NCBI GenBank assembly: GCA_029959085.1
Contig: JARWIR010000014.1
Coordinates: 9,532,001 to 9,596,000, forward strand
Direction of reading: 5' to 3'
Length of the DNA: 64,000 nucleotides
Source: Nemophila menziesii
Lineage: Eukaryota; Streptophyta; Magnoliopsida; Boraginales; Hydrophyllaceae
The position numbers and the translations under genes are program-made. Position 1 is the first letter of the stretch; each line of letters begins with the position of its first letter. The notes beneath the pieces are model-generated. The model searched no databases, was not told the origin of the DNA, and saw only the letters and a list, made by a program, of their open reading frames with translations. Shown here piece by piece: positions 21,378-33,690 of the stretch.

Positions 21378-23790
21378 CTATTCAATCACATCAATCCGGA
21401 AGCAATCCTCCTTGGGATCCGGAAACTTCATTGGCTTAAACACGTTGAATTTTATCTCCTCGTCTTGGATACGCATAATCAATTCACCGTTTTCTACATC
21501 AATCAAAGTACGCCCCGTGGCTAGGAATGGTCTTCCCAAAATAATGGGGACATTCCTATTCCGCGTCGTAATCAAGTATAACAAAATCAACAGGAAAAAT
21601 TAACGTACCTGCCTTGACGAGGACATCTTCTAGTCTTCCCTCTGGATGTACGAGGGTTTTGTCAGCCATTTGCAAAACCATAGAGGTAGGTTTTGTGTTT
21701 CCAATCTCCAACTTTTCAAACACTGATTTGGGCATGAGATTAATACTTGCTCCCAAATCGCATAAAGCTTTCCGTTGCCATTTAGCACCAATGGAAATCG
21801 GAATCATAAAACTTCCCAAATCGAGTAATTTAGATTGCTATTTACTCTGGCAGATGGCACTACACTCTTCTGGCAAACCTATCATTTCATTCTCAAGATA
21901 CTGGTGCTTACTGGTGATAGCTCTTTTCAGGAATTTCATGTATTTTGGTACACCTTTGATAGCCTCTAAGAAAGGTATATTAATTTTGAGCTTACTCGCC
22001 ATAGTCATGAATCTCTGATACTCCGCAGTATCTCCTTTCTTTTGAACTCTTGAAGGGAATGGTGGAGGAGGACGGACTTCTATAGCATCTTTCTTTTTCG
22101 GATTTTCCGGAATCTTCTCCACTTCCACGACTTCTAGTTCATCTTCTTTTTCCACCACATCCTCTACCATTTTCTCTTTCACAGTTGTTTCTTTTTCTAT
22201 CATAACGGGAAAAGGTGGTAGTGGAAGCTTCTTACCACTTCTAAGCGAGATAGCTTTATATTCTTCGTACTGCTTAGGTTCTTCGGTGTCACTCGGCAGT
22301 TGTCCTTGTTGACGTTGATTCAATTGTTTTGATATTTGAGCTAGCTGATTCTCTAACATTTTAAGTGTTACAGATGTAGATTGCTGCTCTAGGCTCGTTT
22401 TCGTTTGAATGTTGATTAATGTCAATAAGGTTTGATGAACATCTAACGCACCTTCTTGAGGTTGAGCAGGTAGAACTTTCTGATTCATGGTCTCGGTGTA
22501 GGCATCCTGAGGAGGTTGTCTCTAACTATGATTTCCGTAACCTTGTCCCCGTTGGTAGTTGTTTTGTGGTCTTGGTTGATAGTTATTACCTTGGGGATGC
22601 GGCTGATAAGCATGTGTTGGATTAGCGGCCCCATTTGGATTTGAATATTGGAAACCCGGATGGTTTCTATTCAATTGATAACCTTGACCACTTGAATTAT
22701 ATTCCCTCGGTTTGAAACAAACATTACGGCTTCTGGATTGTTTTGACAGTGCTCCCAATCATGATCTTGTACACCGCAGTTAGAACACCCATAAACTTCT
22801 TGTGTAACATTAACATCTGCTTTTCTACCTACAAAACTTTTTGTAACAACTAGAGTAAGCTGTTTTAGTTGTTGCTCAAGCTTATTCTCCATGGCAGTGA
22901 ATTTTTCTTCGATGAACGCACTATTATCTCTTCCACCTCGGATAGGGGTTCTCACTGTATTCCAACCTATCTCATTCGTCACAGTTCTCTTCAAAATAAT
23001 CTTAGCATGGACTGGTTGTACCTGTAAAAATCCACCACCACAAAGCAGGTCTAAATCCTTTCTCGAAGAGCCATCAAGTTCTCTATAAAATATCTTCATC
23101 TGGTGAATTTCTGTAAGGCCATGATCAGGGACTCTTCTCAAACAAATCTGAAATCTTGTCCAACTTCTAATCAAATTCTTGTCTTGATCTTGTTTGAATG
23201 AAGTCAATTCAACTTGCGCGTCTAATCTCATATTTGTTGGGTAGTATCTGTCGAAGAACGCAGTTTGTAATGCGTCCCATGTTGTAATTGATCCAGGTTC
23301 TTGATAATCATGCCATTCACTCGCTCCATCAATAACGAAATACCTAAAATTCGCAAAATACATTTGATCTCCTGTTACTCCTTGCGTAATATAGGAATCA
23401 CATATTTGCATGAACTTCTGTACGGCACGGATTGGATCTTCGCCAGGTGCTCCTCGGGAAATTGCCATAACTCTGAAATTGAGATAACATACCAGGATCG
23501 GGTCTGAATCTCTCGACGTTAATATTTGCAGGGCCAATTCCGAGGGCAGGAGCTCGATATGGAGCTTGTTCAGGGCCATTGACGAACCATAGATCATTAT
23601 TCTGAGAAGGTTGAACTTGTGGAAGGTTCTGACCATTCTGTTGATTCAATTGTTGATCTTCGATTTTTTCCAACTCAGCTTCTCTAGCTAAAATCTCTTC
23701 TAACTCTTTTGCTTTAGCTTCTCTCTTTCTTCTATTTGCTTCTCGAACTAGGTTTTCAGGATTCGCAAGAAACACGAGATCTTCAAGCAT
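21378..23790 (-). pseudogene. Gypsy-2 gag-protease remnant
   Basis: The start is the ATG at 23790 (MLEDLVFLANPENLVREANR), aligning with the Gypsy-4 gag start region. Blocks follow: Gag domain (FRPDPGMLSQFQSYGNF, then shifted frame DPIRAVQKFMQICDSYI, FFDRYYPTNMRLDAQVEL, ILKRTVTNEIGWN); CCHC knuckle (CSNCGVQDHDWEHC); NRNHPGFQYSNPNGAANP linker; PPPPFPSRVQKKGD; protease KALCDLGASINLMPKSVFEK with intact DLGAS; GRPFLATGRTLIDVENGEL. Frameshifts lie near 23455, 22700 and 21570, with stops near 22520, 21838 and 21372. It is a broken Athila-type gag-pro with no RT. Confidence 0.85.
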
Positions 23791-23910
23791 ATACCAAAAC
23801 CTGTAAACCTGAGAAAGAAAGACAAGCCAAAGCGTAAAATTGAAAAATAAAACTAAAACTAAACTAACAATTAAACTACTAAAGATTAACACCGGGGTCA
23901 CACGCTACCG

Positions 23911-23928
23911 TCCCCGGCAACGGCGCCA
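23911..23928 (-). other. Gypsy-2 primer binding site (tRNA-Asp)
   Basis: The minus strand reads TGGCGCCGTTGCCGGGGA, a perfect complement of the 18 nt at the 3' end of plant tRNA-Asp (GUC) including CCA. It lies six bases from the LTR end. Confidence 0.92.
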
Positions 23929-23934
23929 AAAACT

Positions 23935-25076
23935 TGGTGGGTCCTGGGTGTTATAAAATTAAGTACGAAAATAAAGGAACCACAATTACCGCAAGTGTAC
24001 GGTTATCCAAGTAATACTCCAAAAAATCAGGTTTCGTTCTCAGGGACGGATTAGGTTCAACTCCAGATTAATCAGATAGTAAAATTAATTGCTTGACAGG
24101 AAAGTTAAATATTATGATTTTCGTTTGGTTTTCTGAATTAAAAGATGCAAATATAATAAAGTCTAAAAGTAAATTAACTAGAAAGAAATAAAGCAAATAA
24201 AAGTGACTAACTTCATATAAGAGAGATACTTGAGTCTCGCAAGGAATCTACTTAATCAATATAATCTATGATATGTTTAAGGGTAGAATCGGAATTATAA
24301 TATTAGTCAGGACTCTAATGCCCCCTGTCGGGTGGACCTAGGAGCTATCCTAAAGTACTATAAACCCCTGTATGGGCGAATATTCCTCTTCGGATGATAT
24401 GAATTTACCTCTTTGGCTATGTAATTAGTTAAGCCTGTTGGTCAATAACGGACATTACACGAGTATTACCTAAGTCTGTATTCAAACCCCCCTGTCGGAT
24501 GATCACTTTGCCACTAAAGTGAATAGCCCGAATACTAAAAGATATTTCTAGTTGTTCCTAAAATAAATAGTAATGAAAACAAAGTAATATCCAATATATA
24601 CAACTCAATTTAATTTAAATCATAACAATTCCAAATTCAAAACATAGATTAATTAATCAAGGTTCATCCCTTTAATGCGATTCTCAAGTATATAGAAAAT
24701 TAGATCATGATAAAATTAAAGACTGAAAATAAATAAAAGGAATTCATGTTCAAATACAAAAGATAAATTGATAACCTAAAGGGTAGGCTGACTGTTGATG
24801 GAAGAACAGGATTTCTTCAGCACTAGCTTCTCTTTTCCTTCTTACTCTGACTTGAAAACCTTAAGCCTCTTGTGTAATTCTATGAAGTGTGTGAAAAGAG
24901 GAGGCTAAGGGGTGTATTTATAGATGTTAGCAAGCCCTAATTCGAATTTACTTGGAGTGGAAGACAAGTCAAGAACTCTTTAATTCGCAGCCCTAAAATC
25001 TAGGAAAGGTAAGATTCTGTTGTTGATTTGTTTTGGTCATATCTCCTTCAATACTTATCTGTTTGACGTGTTCCAA
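23935..25076 (-). repeat. Gypsy-2 5' LTR, truncated
   Basis: The plus strand starts TGGTGGGTCCTGGG and tracks 14794-15338 plus 16887-17492. Similarity ends after GTTTGACGTGTTCCAA at 25076, so the outer about 620 bp (U3 start) is missing. The deletion removes one side's target duplication. Confidence 0.85.
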
Positions 25077-26258
<1,182 letters not shown>

Positions 26259-26489
26259 AATTGAAAAAAAATTATATACAAGATCGGTCCTGATATTTTG
26301 GGGGCCCAAAACAAAAACTTAAAATGGGGTCGTTTTATATATAATTTTTGTTTTACAAATTTAATAATGTAAATACAAAAAATATTATATATAATAAATC
26401 ATAACTAACTAAATTTTATAAATTAATACACAAAATGTATAACTTAAATATTATTCTTCTTGCAGTTTTTGATGCAAAATTGCTAATTT

Positions 26490-28966
26490 ATTTTAAATCA
26501 TCTATTTTTTAGCATATTTTTTCAATAGATAAAGTAGTCAATCCACTTAATCTTTCATGTGAAATTGTCGACCAGATGTATGATTTAATCAATTTCAATT
26601 TTAAAAACTTCTTTCCGCAAATACAACTTTAGTCGGTGTTATCAACAATATGCTATACGCAATCCACGCATTAGGAAAACAACCTTCCATTGCTTGCAAA
26701 AAATTAAGCACTTCAATTGGTTTTTTGTCTCTTTTGGTAACTTTTCTCGCAACAAAATCAATTCAAAATATAAGTCGTCTCCATCAATATCTGAAAGCAT
26801 GTCATGTTTCAAAACACTCTCTAGTTTTGTGCAGTGATACCTAAATTATCATTATCGTCAGAAACAAACCATTCTAAATTAAATAAGAAGCCAAAATTTT
26901 CTTTGTATACCCTGAATTGTTCAAACCTATTCTTAAGTGACTTGAGAGCTTGATAAATTATATACAAAAAGTAACAAATTCGAAAGGATTCTTGAACATA
27001 CAGTGTTACCTTGCTATGCGGATTTTGATCAAACTTTTTATTTCCTTGAATTATGCATTTTTCATAGAATACCGGTTCAATTTTCATTTCACTTGCAATT
27101 GTTAGCTTCAGTCATGGATTTTTTAAAACCTGAAACTCTATACTCCTCAAAAAAAGATATGAGTACTTTTAATAGTTGTATAGCTACATCAATCTGCATA
27201 TTGTTTTACTTGAAATGTTTTACTAACATTATTAACTACAACCGGAATTGTCTACCAGATAACCATGCTCAACAAAAATTCAAAATCTTGGTATCATGTT
27301 GTGCTAAAGATCCAGCTTCACTCATTGTTTTAGGTTCACTGGTAGTATTCTCCAACTCAACTAAAGCATCTCTAATTTGTGGAGTTTGAATAATTATTGC
27401 CTTTACACATTCTACATGACATTTGCAATGTGTTTGCGATAATGGCTCAAGTATGGGACCTTTCACTTTATCTTTGAAAATTTTCCAACGCTTTGTGGAA
27501 CCGAATGATAGTGAATACGATTGTTGAACTGCTCCAAAAAAAAATCTAACTTTGAGACGGGAGTTGACCATATCATAAAGTGCAAGGTTCAAACTATGAC
27601 CACCACACGACGTGTAAAAAGCTCAGGATTTATTTCAAGCAGTTTTTTTTTTGCACTCCTACGTGTTTTCCTTACATATTTGCGCAATTATCATAACCTT
27701 GTGCTCTTACATCATTAATATCAAGCTGAAGAGAATCCAATACTTTTTTAAGTTCACTAAATAAACCAAGCCCTGAGGTATCATCCACCTTAAGAAATTC
27801 TAAAAAGAACTCTTCTACTTGTACTGGAGATGTCGTTATACATACAATTCGTAGAATGAGAGTCATTTCTCCCCGTGACTTATATCAAGAGTACAATCGA
27901 GTATGACTGAAAAATATTTTGCTTCTTTGATTTTTGTAAGAACCATACTCTTGATCTCACGTGCTAAAATCTGTATTAGTCCATTCTGAACTTTATGGCC
28001 AAGATAGTGATACTGGATTTCTTTATTTTCAATACATCGAATATGCTCTTGCATTATTGGATTGACTCCGGCAATCATTTCAATAAGGACTAAAAAATCC
28101 CATTACTTTCTTGATATTTTTTCATTATCTCCACGAAATGCTAAATTATTTTTTGAAAGACTTTTCACCATGACAAATAGTCTTAGTAATAATTGTCTCC
28201 AATGCTCTCTTTCTCGGTTGACTTGTTCTTTCACTTTTTTATGAATAGTTGCATTTTTCTTTAATCTTATATCCATTTAAACCCATTTTCCCATGCAAAT
28301 AACACGTTCATTACCCATTTCATGACTCTTGATCCTTCTTCTAATGTTGCTCCAATCATTTAACCCATCATTATCAATTTGAGTAGCAACTCCTTTGTTT
28401 TTAAACATCTTACAACAATAGCAAAATACTTTGTCAGCTTTACTTGAATATACAAGTCATTTATTATCATGTGTCCCACCATTTGGTAGACGTCGAATGT
28501 AGTATGCATGTGACAAACGTCTTTTTTGATCATTTGGTGGGTATTTATCAATATCAAAATCACATCTTATGGGACCTTTCTTTACTAATAAATTTCTCAT
28601 TTTTCGGTCAGTTCTGCCCAAATCACTTGGATCATATATGTTTAAAGGCCCAAAAGCTCCATCAACATGTTTTTGTTAACCATCTTCAATTACACCTTGA
28701 TAATGTTTTTCATTCTCCAAAACTTTTATCTCATCATATGTATCTTCAACATTTTACTAAGCCACGTGTTGATCATTTTTCACATCTTCAACCAAGTCAT
28801 GGTTATCATTCACCAAATTTGCAGTTGAGTTAAACTCATCATTCATCGAATTTTCGCTAAGGAATAATTCCTCTAATTGTTTATTACTTGGAAAAAAATT
28901 AAAAATATGCCCAATTTAAGATTGAAGTAATTCATCTGTCTTTTGTTTCTTTTTTCCTTTTCTCAT
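26490..28966 (-). pseudogene. hAT transposase remnant (ZMYM1/TTF-type, DUF4371)
   Basis: Minus strand from a likely ATG at 28966 (MRKGKKKQKTDELL). Blocks in order: TTF-type zinc finger region about 28560-28370 (SHAYYIRRLPNGGTHD, then ADKVFCYCCKMFK); DUF4371 about 28075-27670 ([67 protein letters not shown]); a linker (ECVKAIIIQTPQIRDAL); hAT dimerisation region near 26700-26500 (FLKLKLIKSYIWSTISHERL, TLSIEKI). Several stops and frameshifts make it dead. This family is common in plants as 'zinc finger MYM-type protein 1-like' transposon genes. I could not define terminal inverted repeats or 8-bp duplications. Confidence 0.85.
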
Positions 28967-29834
28967 GTCAAGAAAGATATTTTCTTGGCCCCATCTAAAT
29001 AAATTTGCTAATAAAAATTTTAGGCTTTAGTTTCATTATTTACCAAAAAAAATTATATTATATAAGAAACAAACAAATTGAATTATAACTGATTTTTGAA
29101 AAAAAATAGAAAAAAACAAAGTATAAATTATAAGTGATGACATTAATTATATAAATCATCTACATCATTTTTGGAAATAAAAATTTTAATTGCAGGTAAA
29201 AAAATTGATGATATAAAATAAAATAAAAGGTTGGACAAAAATATCTTACGTAATATTATTTTGTTGGACAATAATATCTTACGTAATATTATTTTATTTA
29301 GGAGTAATAAAATAGAAAATAATAATGACATAAAAATTAAAATACTAACCATAGCCGTATGTGATGAATTATTTTTTTGGAACTTTTTTTTTGTTACATA
29401 CGAGAGCCACTTTGGACTCGGAGTCATTGACCCAGTTCGAACCTGCACCACTAGATTTGATGAACTTTTTTTGGTAAGTGTTTGTTGTTTTGTTTGTTTT
29501 TCTTTTGCCTTGAGATTTATTAAGATGTAGGAAATATTAGAATATGAATAGGATTAGGAATATTAATATTAAGGGTGATTAATTCAAAAGGTCCACAACC
29601 AAAATAATTTTCTCCAACAAGTCCATCCCATTTCTATAATATTTTTGGTCTGTAATACACTTAATGATGCACATACAACCCATTTTTTTTGACACGTATG
29701 ATTTAGTGATGTTATTTAATCCACCTTTTAAAGTTTAAAAGAGTTCAAACTGAAACAGTCCACTTAATCTGAATCTGCAGAATGGAGAAGAATGAAATAG
29801 ATAGGGAGCCGGTCATGGTGAACCCAATTGGAAA
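28967..29834. other. AT-rich interval with a 32-bp duplication
   Basis: No coding sequence. TTGGACAAnAATATCTTACG followed by TAATATTATTTT occurs twice in tandem (29231-29262 and 29264-29296). The remainder could include the 5' end of the hAT element. Confidence 0.5.
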
Positions 29835-29905
29835 CGAGCCCATTAACCAAACGGCGAGCCCATTAACCAAACGGCGAGCCCATTAACCAGAGCCCATTAA
29901 CCAAG
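29835..29905 (+). repeat. 20-bp tandem repeat
   Basis: CGAGCCCATTAACCAAACGG occurs twice in full (29835-29874), followed by two shortened copies (29875-29905). A further AGCCCATTAACCAAG-like copy is near 29965. Confidence 0.9.
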
Positions 29906-30109
29906 ATACTAACAACCCATCACTACTCATACAGTAAATGATTCCAACTGTCATGGCCAAGCAGCAAGCCCATTAACCAAGACCGATTACAGCTCATTAA
30001 TGTGCGACTCCGACGGTGAATGAAGTGCCATAACAACCCATCTTTTTTGGTTTTTGGGTTCTTTTTGTTTTTAAGTTCGAATGATGCCGTAAGAAATGAA
30101 TAATTTTTC

Positions 30110-30560
30110 ACCTTAATTTGGGTTCTTCGATTGTTGCTGATGATGGTGGAAAATGGTCCCTGGTGGCGGTTTTCTTGTGCCGGATGCTTGGTAGGAAGGT
30201 GAGGGTGAAGAACTTTCTTTTTTGTTCGAATGTGAAATTAAGTTTTTACCTTAATTTGGGGTCTTCGATGATGATGGAGAATGGTCCCTAGCGGTGGTTT
30301 TCAGGAGGCTTGGTGGGAAGGTGAGTGTAAAAGATAAAATTAATTTTGAACCTTAATTTGGGTTTAACTGATTGTTGATGATGATGGAAAATGATTCATG
30401 TGGCGGCTTTCTTGTGCAGAAGGCTTGGTCGGAAGGTGAATGGGAAAGATGAATGTGAAAAATTATTTTTTTACCTTAATTTGGGTTCTTCAATTGTTGG
30501 TGATGATGGTGTGGAATGGTCACTAGCGGTGGTGTTTTTTGGTGCAGAATGCTTTATTTT
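30110..30560 (+). repeat. Degenerate minisatellite, four units of about 100-140 bp
   Basis: Units start at about 30110, 30249, 30347 and 30473 with ACCTTAATTTGGG. Each continues through GATGATGGnGGAAnATGGTC, a (G)GCGGTGGTTTTC-like phrase and AGGCTTGGTnGGAAGGTGAG. Units vary by indels, and no known family is recognised. Confidence 0.75.
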
Positions 30561-31705
30561 ATTTTTGTTCCAAACGGTGCAGGAGGCTGGTGGGAAGTTG
30601 AGTGTGCAGAGAAGATGAGATGAATTTGAAGACTGGTTCATTGTTATTCAATTTTACTTTTTATTTTGTTTTTTATGAATGCCAGTATAAAAAGATGTAT
30701 GCAAAAAAAAAAAGTGGAAAAGATAACTTTTAGGTTTTTCAACGTTTTCTGTTGTAATTTTTTTTAATTAAATTTTTTCATTATAATTTAGGAGGTTATA
30801 TTAGGCATATCACCCGCCTAAAAAATTATTTTGGACCTTATTCATCTAAACTTTTAGATTATACTTTTTAAGGCACGATTTGTTGGGATTTGGACTTAAT
30901 TAGAAATTATCTCTAATAGTAATAGAAATAGGAGTTTTAGTACAAAAAAAAAAGAATAGTAAGAGGAGTTCTTGGAGCAAGCTAAGTCAGGAGGGATAAA
31001 AATCTTTTAGAAAAAAGAAAAAGAAAAAGAATATAATGTGGGTCTTGGGTAGGCTTTAAGTTTGAATGGTCATTTCTCATTTGTTAAATATTATTTGGAC
31101 TACAACTATACAAGATGGGTATAGACCTAAAGGGGCCTTAAAATTATCATTTTTTTTTGGTAGCCTTAGGCAGCTGCGTGATAGGCGTCTTTACTGGGCC
31201 AGGTCTGTATATATAATATGTATATACCTACATTATTCTGCGCCTCAACTCTTCCTTCTCCCTCTTTATCAAAACATATATATCAAAGCTCTGATGCTAA
31301 TTACAGTTACATTACACTTTTATCCTCTCATAAGTACGTTCTTCTCCCTTTTTTTACCATCATTCATCCTAATTTCATATATTTATGAGTTATCACTAAA
31401 ATTGATGGAACAAAAAAAATCACTAAAATTGTTGAGCAATATTATTGGAATCATCAATTCAGGAATCATGGTAGGCTATTTGTCAAATTCTTTGTATAAA
31501 ATTAACGTTTAATTGCAACATCAGTTCCTGCAATTGAAGGGAAATAGTCAATTAGTATCTTAATAAGATACAAATATACCCGTGTCATATACTTACAATT
31601 CTTATGGTAAATGTATCTTTGTTATATTTTAACGTGTGATTTTTTTTTTGAATTACTTGCACCATTAATTCTTGCATTTTTGGGCTTATAGTATAATTGA
31701 TTTAA

Positions 31706-31710
<5 letters not shown>
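30561..31710. other. Unclassified AT-rich interval
   Basis: No gene is supported. The 148-codon frame at 31066-31512 is AT-driven and hydrophobic with no family resemblance. Short poly-A and poly-T runs are scattered through it. Confidence 0.4.

Positions 31711-31793
<83 letters not shown>
31711..31793. repeat. (AT)n microsatellite
   Basis: About 41 uninterrupted TA units. Confidence 0.97.
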
Positions 31794-31795
<2 letters not shown>

Positions 31796-32007
31796 CTATT
31801 GGTACGTTCCAACCATGTTCGTGACAATATATTTTAGAAAATTAGAGTGTAGCTGAGTCGTGTTGGCGCTTCCGAGATGTCAACTATTTATTAAAATTGG
31901 GTTGGAAGTTAATTTCATTATACGTGTAGTTCATTACGAAATATGCATTGTTTTATCCATCATAATTGTTACTTTTGGAGTTTTAGATGTTGACAATTTT
32001 AAAATTA

Positions 32008-32090
32008 CGACAACCAAATAGAATTAAATGATTAATTTATTCAGAATAAATGTTACATATAGTATGTTCGACGATTTCCAAATAACACTA
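32008..32090 (+). repeat. Third, short copy of the hairpin fragment's outer end
   Basis: CGACAACCAAATAGAATTAA then ATGATTAATTTATTCAGAATAAATG matches the outer end of the right hairpin arm (33611-33690, direct) and the reverse complement of the left arm's outer end (33022-33068). It also extends past the hairpin into ACATATAGTATGTTCGACGATTT, matching 33660-33690. So a third partial copy in plus orientation lies upstream of the LINE fragment. Confidence 0.75.
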
Positions 32091-32094
32091 ATGA

Positions 32095-33010
32095 CCTATT
32101 GAGTTCCTACATGTACAATGCTTGGAGTAATCTTTCACATCAGGTCTTTTCCGCCAGCCACAACTCGGGTCAAATGGCTGGAACCGGGCTGAACAAGAGC
32201 TCCATTTTGGAGGATTATACGACATGGTGGAACAGGAATCTTTCTAAGAAAGAACTCTTCGCTGGTCTGCCATGGAATTTGTTCTTTGCGGCCTTAGCGG
32301 GGGTGATTTGGTCTGAGAGAAACGGTACAATTTTCAGAGATGAGAGTTTTGGAAGGGACGAGGTCATTATAAAGAGAGCTAAAAACTTGGGCACTGATTA
32401 TATTAAAGCCTGGCGGGAGTCTCCAATCTCACTAGGAGTTTTAATGATCGAGCGGAATTAATTGGATGGACCAAACCTAATTCAGGCTTCAAAATTAATA
32501 CGGACGGAAGTTGGAATGAGAGTCGGAACTTAGCTGAAGAAGGGGGAATAATACGCGACTCGGAAGGTAATTGGGTGAATGGGTTCTCGAGGAATATCAG
32601 GCGTGATTTGGAGGTGGTTGCTGAGTTAATTGCGTTATATGAGGGACTGAATTTGGCGGAGGACATGGGGCTAAGGGAGTTGTGTGTGGAAATTGATTCG
32701 CAAGAAGCAATGGAAGTGATTAATCAGGCGGAACGAGGACGTGGGCCGGCTGCGTATTGGCTAGATGGAATTTGAAATATTGTTGGAAGGAATGAGTTTT
32801 TTGAGATCAAAATCATATACAGGGAAGCGAATTCATGCGCGGATTGGCTAGTTTTTTGGAAACATTTACAGATCCTCTGAGGGGCATTTCGAGAACGTTC
32901 ACACGTGATAAACTCAGATGGAAATACCCGAGATTGGTCTACATATTGACATTAGGGTCTATTTGGACTTTTAAGTTGTTGCTTACTTATCATGGTCTAC
33001 TGACCTCCTT
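32095..33010 (+). pseudogene. LINE 3' fragment: RT-linked zinc region and RNase H
   Basis: The plus frame at 32099-32461 gives TTWWNRNLSKKELFAGLPWN and AALAGVIWSERNGTIFRDES, typical of the zf-RVT region at the end of plant LINE polyproteins. A shift then leads into an RNase H (RVT_3) domain: GWTKPNSGFKINTDGSWNES, EEGGIIRDSEGNWVNGFSRN, AELIALYEGLNLAEDMG, EIDSQEAMEVI. A TGA near 32773 and a further shift end it (IIYREANSCADWLV). The usual FGGAGGV... phrase is shortened. It is 5' truncated, as is normal for LINEs, and a poly-A like TTTAAAAAAACATTT is at 33016. It is not a host gene as far as I can see. Confidence 0.75.
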
Positions 33011-33021
33011 CTGTATTTAAA

Positions 33022-33657
33022 AAAACATTTATCCTGAATTAATCATTCAATTCTCTTTGGTTGTCGTCAATAACATCTTCTCTAGAAGTCGCTTTTCGTT
33101 TAGTATTGTCATGCACGTTTAAGAAAGTGTAGGTCTCAGAAACTTTAGCCACATTCTTGAGATCATGTTTGTTATAAGCCTCTTGTGCTTTTTGTAAGAG
33201 ATGAGACACCCACTCATTACCTAACAAGGACTTCAACACTAATATTCCTATACCACAATCACCTAAATACTTGGGTGGGCATTGAATAGTACCATCTTCA
33301 TTCAATTTCCATTCATATGCTGAATTAACATAATAAAGGCAAAACTCGTGTTAATTAAACATATGAATGGAAATTAAATGAAGATGGTACTATTACATGC
33401 CCACCCAAGGATTTAGGTGATTGCGGTAAAGGAATGTTAGTTCTGAAGTCCTTGTTAGGTAATGCGTGGGTGTATCATCTCTTACAAAAAGCACAAGAGG
33501 CTTATAACAAACATGATCTCAAGAATGTGGTTAAATTTTTTTGGGACATGTACTTGCTTAAACTTGCATGCCAAAACTTAACGAAAAGCAACTTCTATAG
33601 AAGATGTTATTGACGACAATTAAAGAGAGTTGAATAATTAATTTATTCAAAATAAAT
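33022..33657. repeat. Long inverted repeat: 308-bp arms, 20-bp loop
   Basis: The left arm 33022-33329 is the reverse complement of the right arm 33350-33657 at roughly 85-90% identity, with stretches of over 50 bp perfect (33155-33208 against 33472-33525). The loop is 33330-33349. The arms carry a protein-coding gene fragment (see 33039-33329). A transcript from either strand would fold into a long near-perfect hairpin, a substrate type for plant Dicer-like enzymes (inference). Confidence 0.92.
33039..33329 (-). pseudogene. JMJ25-like histone demethylase gene fragment (left hairpin arm)
   Basis: The minus strand reads YEWKLNEDGTIQCPPKYLGD, CGIGILVLKSLLGNEWVSHL, LQKAQEAYNKHD, then KRKATSREDVIDDN and a stop. 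This resembles the segment of plant JMJ25/IBM1-type lysine-specific demethylases with DGSI-CPP-E-GGCG, LELR-F--WV--L--KAEE and a downstream RKAASREDSDDN. It is only about 95 codons, with no JmjC domain and no start context, so it is a captured fragment. The right arm (33350-33600) codes the same up to KHDLKNV, then loses frame. The JMJ25 assignment is from memory of the family pattern, and no alignment was run. Confidence 0.65.
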
Positions 33658-33690
33658 GTCACATATAGCATGTTTCACGATTTGTCACGT

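Noticed and set aside
29390..29460. B-box-like GTTCGAACCTG as a second SINE
   Set aside because: No A-box at the right distance and no tail.
32575..32775. Possible host RNase H gene
   Set aside because: It continues in another frame from zf-RVT-like sequence and has stops, which fits a truncated LINE.
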